Of a DNA stretch of 64,000 bases, positions 42,722 through 53,133 are shown one piece after another. Below the pieces are notes generated by a model. The model saw only the letters and a list, made by a program, of their open reading frames with translations. It made no database searches and was not told the origin of the DNA. The DNA lies in the NCBI GenBank assembly GCA_021432635.1, contig MU270025.1, positions 703,244-767,243 on the forward strand, in the 5' to 3' direction. Source of the stretch: Thozetella sp. PMI_491. Its lineage: Eukaryota; Ascomycota; Sordariomycetes; Chaetosphaeriales; Chaetosphaeriaceae. Position numbers and translations under genes: made by a program. Numbering within the stretch: the first letter of the stretch is position 1; each line of letters begins with the position of its first letter.

Positions 42722-45028
42722 CTAAGCCCCGTTGCTGCCGCAGCACGCCTCTCCAACTTTCAGGCCGTCCATCGCCTCGTTCAGACCGACGCTGCAGTTC
42801 ACGGCCTGCACGCTCGGCGCGCAGTCGAGAGCCGGGTTGCGGTCGAAGAAGTTGACGGGCCGGAGCATGACGCGCAGCGTCTCGACGGGCATGACGGGGA
42901 AGTCTTCGATGCGGGGCACGTGGTTGATGCCGAACTGAAGCCACAGCACGGGGTCGCCACCGCGCAGGCTGTCCTGGCGGTTGGCCCAGTTGCGGACGCC
43001 CGTGCCGCCGCGGCTCTGGTTGGTGTACAGGCCGCCGGAGTACAGCTCGCCCTCGGCGTAGCGCGTGACGTAGACGCTGTGGTCGGCAAACTCGGCGCGC
43101 TTGTAGTGGAAGCTGTCGCTATCGGCGAGGATGGGCTGCATGGGCGGCAGCATGACCTTGTAACCGACGACGGCGCCGTTGACGGCGTTGCGCACCGCCG
43201 GGTTGGTAATCTTGAAGGTGCGGTTACGGTTCACGTCGAGGTCGTAGCCGCCCGACGTGGCGACCTCGGTCCGTTGGACCGTGTAACCGGTGCCGTGCGG
43301 GTTCTGTTTGGGGTCCCGCGGGAGCGGGACGGCCTCGTCGTACACGATGGCGTTGCCGTGGCCGCCGATCATGGGGTCCACGCGCAGCGAGAAGAAGTGC
43401 TGGTGGAAGCCGGCAAGCACACCCGGGTGCACGACGGTGCCGTAGGGGTGCGGCGTGGTGGTCAGGTCGAGGTCGAGCGGCTGCGTCGACAGGATACCGG
43501 TGGCGCGCGCCTCATAGGTCATGTCTCCGGCCGTGTTGAAGACGAACTGCAGGATATACTCGTAGTTGCTGACAGTCAGGATGGTCTGTAGCACCAGCTC
43601 GCGGCTACGAACGACCACGGGGCGGTTGGTGCGGTAGTTTGTGTGCTTCCAGCCGATGCCGGCGTCCTGCTCGTGCACGCAGATGACGTTGGGCATCTCG
43701 ACGGCCTCGCCGCGGCTGCCCGAAAGCACGCCGCTGATGTAGTAGATGCTGCCGAGGCAGTCGCACCCCAGCTGCAGGTTGTTGGCCATGATGCCGGCGC
43801 CGGCGTCGCCGAGGTCGAAGGCGGCCTTGCGGTGGAACGGGTGGCGCGGGTCCGAGTAGGGAATCGACATGTCCGACAGGCTGAGGCGGTAGAAGAGCGG
43901 CTTGTTGTCGTAGTGCACGTCGTAGAGCACCATGCCCTCGCGCTGGTTGAAGCCCACCTTGAAGTCCCACTTCTGCCACCGAATCAGCCGCCCCATCTCC
44001 GAGAACGGCTCGACGGTGAAGGATGCGCCTTCGGGCTGCACCACGCGGAGCGGCTTGAGGTCGGTCCGGAGCGTCTGCGCCTCCGGGATGTACTCATTCG
44101 GCGGCCGGGGCTGCCACGGCTCCAGCGGCTTGACCGTCTCATCCAGGCCCGTGGGCACGATATCGATGCGGATCAGCTCCATCGTGGCCGGGTCGATAAC
44201 GGGGGAGATGGGAAGAGGGAACGAGTAGTGGCAGCTGTCCGCCTCGCCCGAGTTGTTAGGGTCTCGCATGTAGAGGAAGCACTGCATCACGCGCTTGTCG
44301 TCATAGAACTTGTCGTCCTTCACGCCGTCAGAGCCTAGCCGTCGGTCAGCAGCCGCGCTCACTCGAGGCGTGGGGGAGCACGGAGAAGGATTCACCATAG
44401 ATCCAGGGGTCCGCGACCAACACGGTCCCCTCCGGAAGCTTCAGCTTGGCGATCTCTGCCTGGACGTCTGGGTGCTCGAGCAAGGCCTTTTCGACGGCGA
44501 TGATCTCCTCGCCGTCACCGTTGGCGTGCATGAACGGCCCCAGCTTCACGTTGCTCTCAACCTTGCTCTGCGTGAGGTTGACGACAGCCTCATGCAGGTT
44601 GTGCTGTGATCTCATCAGCAAGGAAGAACCGGGCACTGCCAGAGAGGACGGCAAGGGGCGAAAGCCCGGAAGGTACCACGCACCGTGCCACGGAGGTAAT
44701 AGACAACAAAGGCACGCCGGTCAATATCAGTTGGGAGCTGGCCCCCGCGCTCGGCAGCCAGGTAGGGTATCAGCTCGGCCTTGGCCGGCTCCAGGAGGGT
44801 GATAGCCTTAAACTGGAACTCGGTGCCTGCTGGCCAGGAGCCATGGATAAGTTCCGCGCCGCGGGTGATCTCCTGGGCGCTCAGAGGCCCCAGCGGATGA
44901 GCGCGGTAGGCCGGGGGCCCCGTGGCGCCGTTCGCGGCCTTCGCAGCGACTCCGGCATCGTGGGCCGTGTCCCCCTCAGCCGGGACGGGGGGCTGCGAAT
45001 CGACACGGATGTCGTTGTTGGCGGTCAT
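42722..45028 (-). CDS. Copper amine oxidase
   Basis: Three exons: 44684..45028, 44396..44603 and 42722..44334, with introns of 80 and 61 nt. 721 residues. It oxidises primary amines to aldehydes with release of ammonia and hydrogen peroxide, using copper and a self-made topaquinone. The topaquinone Tyr lies in SNYEY (about residue 442), the catalytic-base Asp in AAFDLGD (about 358), and the first two copper His in FHQHFF; the distal His lies in the C-terminal domain (INHVPRIEDFP region). N-terminal HPLGPLSAQEI is the usual start of the D2 domain. No signal peptide, so it is cytosolic or peroxisomal; the C-terminus GSNGA is not a classic peroxisomal signal. It fits use of amines as nitrogen source. 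Confidence 0.94.
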
Positions 45029-46258
45029 TTTGGCAACTAATAAGCCTTTCTATTTTAAAGGGTGCGAGGAGAGTAGTGAGGATGGCCGCGTGTGGCGAAC
45101 AACTCGCGGGACGTTCTCTCAATAAAGCAATCCAAAAGTGGAGATGAGGAAGAGACGACTTCTCACGGGAGCTATATTCGACTACGGTCAAGAGCTAGGG
45201 AGACGAGGAGAGATGGTAGCGCCAACACAGGCCAAGATATACTAGAAGGAATTGGAGCACGTGTGGTCATGTATCGACGAAGGGCGCACAGGAAAGGGGG
45301 GAGGGGAGGCAGAGAATGGATCGAGTGTTAGATGCTAACGTTGTCCCGCAGTTGAAGCCGCTCTGATGGGGTCAAGTGCCGGCTGAATCGCTGTCTCCCT
45401 GATTTCAGCGTATACGCTACTCTTCTCGCCGAGCTAGGGACGGGCGGAGTCGGCTGGTACTCTCACCTATGCCGCGAATCTTGGACATATGTGTGTCGCA
45501 CCGGCCCACTCGACGCCCCCGCGTCGCTTGGGAGCAACGAGACCCCTGGCAACACTCTGCGATAAGGATCGCGACTGACCCCACAGTGTCGCGCAGTGTA
45601 TCTTACCTGCGTACCTACCTCGAAGGCCGCATGTATGTATGTCGCGCGCGGAGGGATCTACCGGCTTAGAGGTACTTGGAGTACGCATAGGTGCAGCACC
45701 TAGCTCTGTGCCTAGGTTTAAGTCGTCCTTTATCACTGGTGCGGGGAAGATTGGGGGTTCTTGGAGCTGGTCGGGCCCACAATCGCATGGACATGCCTAA
45801 AGCGGCCTGGGGTATGATCTGATGCCCCTTGCTCGATAGCGTACTGGGGTGACCTCCGGGCCGGCGCATTTGTATCTGGGATGCCCGGCGGGCTGGAGCT
45901 GGGGCGACAGGTATCGCCAGCTCGCTGAGGGTTATGCCGCCGGTGAAAAAGAACAGGAGGCGGTAAGGGACACCAAGAAAATAGAGAAACTAAGAGGGAA
46001 GCGGGGGAAGACGAGACGCTGACACGATGACGGCATCCGAGAACGGCACTGATGCTAGTCAAAGCTCCAGACGGTCAGCTTGTTCCAGTCTCACATTGAA
46101 TAGATAACCGAAAGGTATGACTTGGTTCTAATCTAGCGCAGATATCGAAGCTTCTTGCCGGGGACAGCGGCTACGAGCGGTCTGCCAGCCCCTCCAATCC
46201 TGACTGATCAATATACACGGGCTCGTGGAGCACACACTTCCTCCTAGCCACCCTGGCC
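45029..46258. other. Intergenic, no gene recognised
   Basis: Promoter of the amine oxidase gene and 3' region of the next minus-strand gene. No recognised coding content. Confidence 0.55.
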
Positions 46259-47070
46259 CTATCGCATCACCTTGGATGCCCCAGTTACCATCCAAAGTCG
46301 GGCGTACCACCGGTGCAGATGCTCCGTCAGTGGCGGCATGGGCCCCCGGGGCCCCGGCATCTTGGTGGCACCGTTGAAGAAGCAGCTCTTTAAGCCGAGG
46401 ACTGCCTCGCCACGCTTCTCGTCGATCTCGGCGCTGATGACGAAGAGACCGTCCGACGGCCGCGGCCCGGGGTTTCGCGGCGTGTCGCCGCAACGTACCA
46501 CAATCTCGGTCGGCGTTTGCTCCACCACCTCGAAGTGGTCGTTCAGCTTGGTGCCCACCTGATAGTCCGAGCGGGCGAGCTCTTCCACGCTCCACAGCTG
46601 GTCCGGCGTCTCGGCCTGGTACTTGCGGGAGAGATTGTTGCGCTGGTAGCGGTATCCTGCATGCAGCGGCCACGGTCAGCTTCAAGCGGTGTCCACGGTT
46701 AGGCCGGCCGCCCCAAGCTACCGGCTGGAGCGGGGGACGAGCAAACAGTCAAGCAGAGAAGGCACCAGTGTTATAGAGGGTGTGAACATGACGCACCCAG
46801 TCCGGACCAGACGCCGCGAGAGAACTCCTTCACAAGGGCGCCCGGGGTCTGCAGCAGCTCGGGCTTGATCTTGGCCAGCGGGATGCGCTTGATGACGATG
46901 TCCTGGGTCACCGGGTTCTGGTGAATGTTGAGCTTCTTGTAGCTCTTAGACGTCCAGATGGGGTCGTCGCGCGGCAGCGGGCTAATCAGCGTCGTCGACG
47001 CGCCGAGGTACGCGAACACGCTGCCGCCGGCGAGCGCGCTGCCGAGGATTGTCTTGCGAATGAGGCCCAT
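46259..47070 (-). CDS. Conserved fungal protein of unknown function
   Basis: Two exons, 46797..47070 and 46259..46656. The 140-nt intron has GTGCGT and TGCAG ends. 223 residues. The N-terminus is a hydrophobic segment (TILGSALAGGSVFAYLGAST) that could anchor the protein to a membrane, possibly mitochondrial. The remainder is soluble: PLPRDDPIWTSKSYKKLN, EFSRGVWSGLGYRYQRN restored by the splice, then DHFEVVEQTPTEIVVRCGD and DGLFVISAEID, with a beta-rich texture like a lipid- or small-molecule-binding fold. I recognise the pattern as recurrent in ascomycetes but know no function or named domain for it. Confidence 0.8.
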
Positions 47071-48601
47071 CGTTTCCGACGGATGGGAAGGCGACTGTGC
47101 GGGCGATGTCTGGGGTCGGCAGTGTTGCGCTTCTCGCCTGCCGTCGTGTTGAAAGTTGCGTGCGGGAACCGGCGAATGGCCTCGGAAGCTGGGAGCTGGG
47201 AGCTCGACAAGTTGGAGAGTTGCGCCGGGAGCTTCCCTGACTAGCGGGCGGGGCGATTGCGGGCCGGCTCAAGTGGTTTGTGGGGTCGGCTTTTCGGTCG
47301 GATAACCGGGGTCCTGCGGGCGTCGCTGCCGGATCGCGACTGCGCCTCTCGCCGCGCTCTATTCGCTATTGACTATTCGCTTCCCTACTATATTTTAGAT
47401 ACTTGCCTTTCGTGAGTATATCTCTCACCCGTTGCCATGTCGTAAGTGTCTTCCTCCCTTAATATGGGGTAGACTATTTTTTGTCAAGAATTCCGACAAA
47501 TCGTACAAGTGCCAGCTCTGTGCAATAGTCTAAGAGGCATCTCCTTTGAAGGATGAGAGACTCCATGGAGACGTTGAATATTTCCGATGCTTCGGTAGTA
47601 TCAGCACCATATAGACAATCTAGAAGCATATAGGGACACCGGACGATAGCAGAGGACCTAGAAGGACACGATTCACCAGAGCAGGCTATTGTCGTTGGCC
47701 CCAAGCACTCAATTGCCCCTGTACTAGATTTTCAATTGTAGACGTCGCTCCAACCATCGTTAGAAAACAAGAAGTTATGATACGGCAGCGTAGCGAGATA
47801 TATCTCGCCCAGACTTGATATTGTTGCGCGTATGCGCTCTTTTTCTCTTTACTCCCTCGCACTGGCCCCTATTTGACACTATGACGGTTCCAATGATTCA
47901 TTAACCGGGCGGCTTCTTCCCGAATGCGGTTTCGGATAAAAGCTTTATCTCGACCGAGGTAGCTCACATGCGTCAAGACCATTCCTGGCCCCGGGCACAA
48001 CGCTCCGGGGCATCTACGAGTCATCATTTGAGCCACCACTGCCGAGACCATGTGAGTTCGCGCCGTGGCGCGTTTACTCGGCCCACATAGACGCGAGCGC
48101 TCAGCTCCGGAACGGCCGCGACGCGGATCTTTCCATTACTCGTACCCGGCGAAGCGTGCTCAAGGACGTCACCACTAAGTGACTAGTGTCGAGAAGTGCA
48201 AGAGAAATCACCGGCATTCAGGGAGGGATCCTTAAGTTGCGTTCCTGCTAGTGTATCGATCGCTCCAGCTCGTTTCCAATTGCGTGATTCAAACACCCCG
48301 TGTTGGCGTTGAGCGGCCTGTGCCGAAACATAGCTCTAGGCCGTGTAGATTAGTGAGGAAGGTTGTGGCGCTCCGGCGACTCGGAGGCAGACACGATCGC
48401 TTCGGACAGCGTCGATGACCGAGGATTCATGATATCACCAGTTGGCGCCGAGTATCTAACCACGTATGCATCTTAGCTATATTAAGGGGCTTGGTTCCTC
48501 TTCTTGGAAGACTTACCTTTCCTCATCCCCATTGACAGCCAACATCTCATCTATACCTCTTTTCAGTTTCTCCAACGAACCAACGTTCCAACATAATCAA
48601 C
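47071..48601. other. Divergent promoter region
   Basis: Between a minus-strand gene and Con-6. Near 48474 lies a TATA-like stretch (CTATATTAAGG), about 125 nt before the Con-6 ATG. Two short minus-strand frames have no family resemblance. Confidence 0.5.
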
Positions 48602-48974
48602 ATGTCTGATGCTCAAGTTGCCGGCGGCCACAAGGCTAATCTCAAGAACGCCAACACCTCGGAGGAATCCAAGGAGCACTCCAAGCAGGTCCTCGACAAC
48701 GAGTATAATGGCGGTGACGGTAAGTCATGGCCATCTCCAATGTGAGACAAGAGTCTGACAGAACTGGTGTAGTTCCCAAGGCCGGTGAGAAAGAGGGCGG
48801 TAAAAACCCGAATAACGTTGCTGGTGGCCTCAAGGCGTAAGAATTCTACTCTATGTGTGCATCGCAATTCCGTCATGCAGATCTCTGATTCTTTGATAAT
48901 ATAGTACGCTCAAGAATCCCAATGTGTCGGATGAAGCCAAGGAGTCAGCCCAGCAGCGTCTGAACAACATGTAA
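48602..48974 (+). CDS. con-6: Conidiation-specific protein 6 (Con-6)
   Basis: Three exons: 48602..48719, 48773..48836 and 48905..48974, with introns of 53 and 68 nt; too fragmented to show as a long frame. 83 residues. Two copies of the Con-6 motif are visible: the first around GGHKANLKNANTSEESKE in exon 1, the second around GGLKATLKNPNVSDEAKE across exons 2 and 3. The protein is small, hydrophilic and probably disordered, as in Neurospora Con-6, which builds up during late conidium formation. Its molecular role is unknown; desiccation protection has been suggested. Start and stop (ACATGTAA) are clear. A TATA-like element lies upstream. Confidence 0.95.
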
Positions 48975-50292
48975 ATGGGTAGGGAATCGGTTACCTAACA
49001 CAGGCGGGATACCCATACGGGTGGGGCATGAGCTGGAATTCGATTCCGGGAGGGCCCGGCCTAGAAATGGATCTTCTGCGTATGTGCGAGAGCGATCCTC
49101 CATGTTCTCGGGAGTTTAGCTGCTATATTATCATATCGGTCACAATCCACCCTGGTTCACGTATCGATCGTGGGGCGTGGCTCTGCCCTCTGCCAGCGCG
49201 AAACTTGTAACACTTGAATCTTGGGTGTTATGATTTCAGTAATACTAGGGTTCGTACTCGTAATTAACCACCAGGGTTGAAAGGTTGCGTTCTCTTCCGA
49301 GAAGGTTCCGGCTTCTAAACTCCCCGTTCCGTCCGCTCCGGCTCCACCTGTTATCCTATGGCACAGTCTTGTAGGCTCGGTTTCGCGTTCTCCAGTACCC
49401 AGTTCCTAAAAGTAGCTCATCCCAGCGTCATGTCACAGCAACGGAAGGCCCATCCAAAGTCACGTGTTCGAGATGGGCAAATATTACGACGAGAGCGGCA
49501 GGTCATGATCGCTTTGCCACAGCTGTTTCCACTCGGCGGCGAGAATCCGCTCCCGAAACGTACTTGTGGTGAGTGGTTCTAGATCGATGGTAAGGGACTG
49601 TGCGCAAACTGAAAGGCTGCTCGGCGGAATATCAGATGGAGCCGCGAGGTTGGCGCGCCGAGACAGCGTCAGTGTCGGCACGATGCGACGATGTTTAGCA
49701 TCGGCGGTACTGTTTCCTGCCAACCAGCACCGCCTCGCTGCCAAATCGGAAAATTGACCAGAAGTGCAGGGCTGGTTGGGCCGAACCGGCAAGGGGGCCC
49801 TGCGCGGCGGCCGGCGATGGCGTTTAGGGCAGCACTGACGCCGCTCGGAGCCCGTCAAGAGAAGCTTCCAGCCAACAGCAGGTCGCCTCGTTTCGGAAGA
49901 CCACCCAAGCGCCGACGCCGCTCATCAGACGGTCAGCCTCGCATCAAATACTGCTCCTTATTTTGGTTCTCTGAACTACAGACCAAACATCAATGACGCC
50001 GAGGTCGCGCAGGATCCCCTACGCCCAGAACTGCCTCGCCGAAGTCCGCAGGCTGCGCCGGCGTGGCGGCTTGGTCGAGAGTCTCGATGTTCATACTAAT
50101 ACGGATATCCCGCCGAGTGGCGGCGCATGGGCACTTGATCTTCCGGACTCTCTTTCCCGCTCCAATAGTTGTATTGTACATATATTTAAGGATTGAATGG
50201 TTGGAGCGATTGGCTGGACCATCATTGTTATTGCTTGCTCTTAATAGACGACATTTCTTTTCCCGGCAGAGCCGCATACAACCTCGCGCACC
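48975..50292. other. Intergenic, no gene recognised
   Basis: 3' region of Con-6 and promoter of the repeat protein. No recognised coding region. Confidence 0.55.
50181..50190 (+). promoter_or_regulatory. TATA-like box of the KGSA repeat protein gene
   Basis: TATATTTAAG about 105 nt before the ATG at 50293. Confidence 0.45.
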
Positions 50293-51795
50293 ATGCATCT
50301 CACTCTGTCCTGGCAGACAGCCCTCACGGCCGCCCTTCTGCTGGGCGATGCCCTTGCGCAGCATACCGGAGGCGAGCCCTCCCGCCGAGCCCTCGCGAGA
50401 CGAGACGAAGAGAACATCCCAGCCGTGGCTCACGCCGCCTACGCCCGCCAGGCCAAGGGAAGCGCTGTTGGAAGTGCTGCGCCAGCAACGACCGCGAAGG
50501 CTAAGGGAAGCGCTGCGGTAGTAGCCGCACGTCAAGCGAAGGGAAGCGCCACCGCCAAGGGAAGCGCGGCGCCGGCCACCACCGCGAAGGGTGCTAAGGG
50601 CAGCGCAGCGGTCCTCGCTGCCCGCCAGGCAAAGGGAAGCGCGACAGCAAAGGGCAGCGCCGCGCCCGCAACGACCGCGAAGGCCAAGGGAAGCGCTGCT
50701 CCGGCGACTACTGCGAAGGGTGCTAAGGGCAGCGCGGCGGTCCTCGCTGCCCGCCAGGCCAAGGGAAGCGCGACTGCTAAGGGAAGCGCTGCACCGGCCA
50801 CCACCGCGAAGGGTGCTAAGGGCAGCGCGGCTGTCCTCGCTGCACGACAGGCGAAGGGGAGCGCCACCGCCAAGGGAAGCGCGGCACCGGCCACCACCGG
50901 GAAGGCTAAGGGTAGCGCTGCGGTAGTTGCTGCCCGTCAGGCGAAGGGCAGCGCGACCGCCAAGGGAAGTGCTGCACCGGCCACCACCGCGAAGGGTGCT
51001 AAGGGCAGCGCGGCCGTGCTTGCTGCCCGCCAGGCGAAGGGCAGTGCCACCGCCAAGGGAAGCGCTGCACCTGCGACGACCGCAAAGGCCAAGGGTAGCG
51101 CTGCGGTAGTTGCTGCCCGCCAGGCCAAGGGCAGCAGCGCTACCGCTAAGGGAAGCGCCGCGCCCGCGACGACGGCTAAGGCCGCCAAGGGCAGCGCGGC
51201 TGTGCTCGCTGCACGACAGGCGAAGGGAAGTGCGACAGCCAAGGGAAGCGCCGCGCCTGCAACAACTGCGAAAGCCAAGGGGAGCGCTGCGGTCGTCGCG
51301 GCTCGTCAGGCCAAAGGTAGCAGCGCAACTGCGAAGGGAAGCGCGGCTCCGGCGACTACCGCGAAGGCCGCCAAGGGAAGCGCCGCGCCCGCAACGACCG
51401 CGAAGGCCAAGGGCAGTGCTGCGGTCGTCGCGGCTCGCCAAGCTAAGGGGAGTGCCGCTACCGCCAAGGGAAGCGCTGCTCCGGCGACTACCGCCAAGGC
51501 CGGCAAGGGCAGCGCGGCGTTGGCCGCAGGCCAGGCCGAGGCCACCGCTGCCGAGGCCGCTTACCGCCGAAACGCAGCCGCCGTCGCCGCCCATGTCGCC
51601 GCCCGGGCTCCCGTGCCGGCGCTCGAGGACCCCACGACGCTCCTCAAGGTGGCCCGGTCTCCTCGCCCTAGCACGGAAGCCGGTAAGTCCTCATCCCCGT
51701 TTCTGCATTCTCGGAAACGGATAGCTGACAATGCCGCAGAGAAGCGAGTCATCGCGCAGCTAATCGAGCGCGCCAACAACAACCATGAGGCTTGA
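50293..51795 (+). CDS. Secreted Ala/Lys-rich tandem-repeat protein (KGSA/PATT repeats)
   Basis: Two exons, 50293..51682 and 51740..51795. The 57-nt intron (GTAAGT to CCGCAG) is a multiple of three without a stop. 481 residues spliced. Signal peptide (MHLTLSWQTALTAALLLG, cleavage near ALAQ), then a short pro-region with dibasic pairs (PSRRALARRDEEN). Next come ~360 residues of tandem repeats of 30-31 residues, built from AKGSAAPATTAK, AKGSAAVLAARQ or AKGSAAVVAARQ, and AKGSAT. APATT occurs 13 times. The C-terminal ~90 residues are unique and partly helical, with a charged end (EKRVIAQLIERAN). The repeat is strongly basic, Ala-rich and almost without aromatics, like a linker-histone tail but exported. 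No dibasic site lies within the repeat, so it does not look like a standard Kex2-processed repeat precursor. Function unknown. Confidence 0.82.
   Translation: MHLTLSWQTALTAALLLGDALAQHTGGEPSRRALARRDEENIPAVAHAAYARQAKGSAVGSAAPATTAKAKGSAAVVAARQAKGSATAKGSAAPATTAKGAKGSAAVLAARQAKGSATAKGSAAPATTAKAKGSAAPATTAKGAKGSAAVLAARQAKGSATAKGSAAPATTAKGAKGSAAVLAARQAKGSATAKGSAAPATTGKAKGSAAVVAARQAKGSATAKGSAAPATTAKGAKGSAAVLAARQAKGSATAKGSAAPATTAKAKGSAAVVAARQAKGSSATAKGSAAPATTAKAAKGSAAVLAARQAKGSATAKGSAAPATTAKAKGSAAVVAARQAKGSSATAKGSAAPATTAKAAKGSAAPATTAKAKGSAAVVAARQAKGSAATAKGSAAPATTAKAGKGSAALAAGQAEATAAEAAYRRNAAAVAAHVAARAPVPALEDPTTLLKVARSPRPSTEAGKSSSPFLHSRKRIADNAAEKRVIAQLIERANNNHEA
50440..51510 (+). repeat. Protein-coding tandem repeat, 90-93-nt units
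   Basis: About a dozen 90- or 93-nt units in frame, alternating between VL and VV versions, with two places where a half-unit is repeated alone. Unit identity is high, so copy number probably varies between strains. Confidence 0.85.
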
Positions 51796-53133
51796 AACGT
51801 GAAGAGGTGGGACGGGGCCTGAATAGGAAATATACATGTATGCCTCGAGAGCACTGCGTCGCGATGGAAGGCGATTTTCGCCTGTCGCGATGACTAACGA
51901 GATGAAACGTGACGCTCTTGGGATGAGACATTTGTGTGCTTCATGCATTGCCATTCGCTATCATGATGAAGACACTACGGCCACAGATAGAATGACGATA
52001 GAGATTGTGCTAGAAATGACTGCATGCCACTAACTGACCTTCACTGCGCATGTGACGATCGTCCTGCTATAGTCGCCTCCGACGGTCGAGGCTAGCAGGG
52101 CTCGTATCTGTATTGCATTTACGAGCCTCCTCCGCCCCTATCGGAATCGTCCGGGAACGCCATTCGATAGAGGACCCTAGGAGCTAGTTAGTGTGTGCTT
52201 AGACTATATTCCACGTCTGAAATTGTTTGGCCTAGGGATTCTTGCCCGCCGGAACGGAGTCTCTTGGCTTGCCGGACGAGATGCTAAGTATTCAGGACGG
52301 AGTACGCTATGGCGCCATTCCGGGCAGGAGGGTGCTTGACACCTCAATATGTCGAAATCAACCAAGAAAATCAGCAGAAGTCCCAGCAGGACCAGGCCAA
52401 CCGGAGGGCTATTTCAATATTAAAATACCGACATAGGCCCTATCTTGCGCGCACTCGTGCCACTCAGCTCGCCTCTGTCCTCCAAAAAGGGTGCTACCAA
52501 ATGCAGAAACCGCTGCAGCCGGCACCTGTTCGGCCGTAGGCATGTCAGCGCATGATACGACCCCCCGAGCACTTCACCAATGATGCGGCAGAATGGACGC
52601 TCAGAGCGGCAGCATCCAGGGGATTTCCTCCTGTCGCCTCCTGTGGATGGTCATCGATGTCCAGAATCACGCCGAGGGGCGATAAGATGACGATGACAGT
52701 GGGCGGCATGGTCGTGGTGGCCAATGGGGTGGAAGAGAAGACCTGGTAGGACGGACGGGTTCAGCTGAGAGATTATTTAGAGCCATACGAGCTAAGGTAG
52801 GCTCGCAATGCGAGTACAAATACCAGGGAGCAGGGACTCGTTTCCTCACTCGGCAGAGTGCCTAACCTCAAACTGCAGCAAAATTCGACAATATCACCAC
52901 AGAGACGCCGTTCTTGACGACCCCCCTGGAGACCGCCGCACCCGTAAACGACATGGCCATAAATTGTGCGCTGCAAATCTTCACGTGGAGCGCTGCTGAG
53001 TCCCAATTAAATAGAGAAGCCGGCCTCGTGAGGCGCAGGCGATCATTATTATGTCTACGCAATATAGTGCTCTGTAGTTGCCCCCGACCAGCGCCAGCTC
53101 GTCGCACCTGAACGCCCGTGGCTCGGGAATGCA
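51796..53133. other. Region between convergent genes
   Basis: 3' regions of the repeat protein and the Zn2Cys6 gene. No recognised coding content. Confidence 0.55.

Noticed and set aside
47869-48051. A 60-codon minus-strand frame starting with ATG
   Set aside because: No signal peptide, domain, splice partner or resemblance to a family that I can recognise; compatible with chance.
49018-49060. TTCGATT flanked by short complementary arms, resembling a tRNA T-loop
   Set aside because: The loop does not sit in register with a five-pair T-stem, and no acceptor, D or anticodon arms could be found.
49990-51594. A 534-codon open frame on the minus strand across the KGSA repeat
   Set aside because: It is a shadow: the repeated Ala/Lys/Gly codons contain no reverse-complement stops. 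The plus strand has the signal peptide, TATA-like box and intron.
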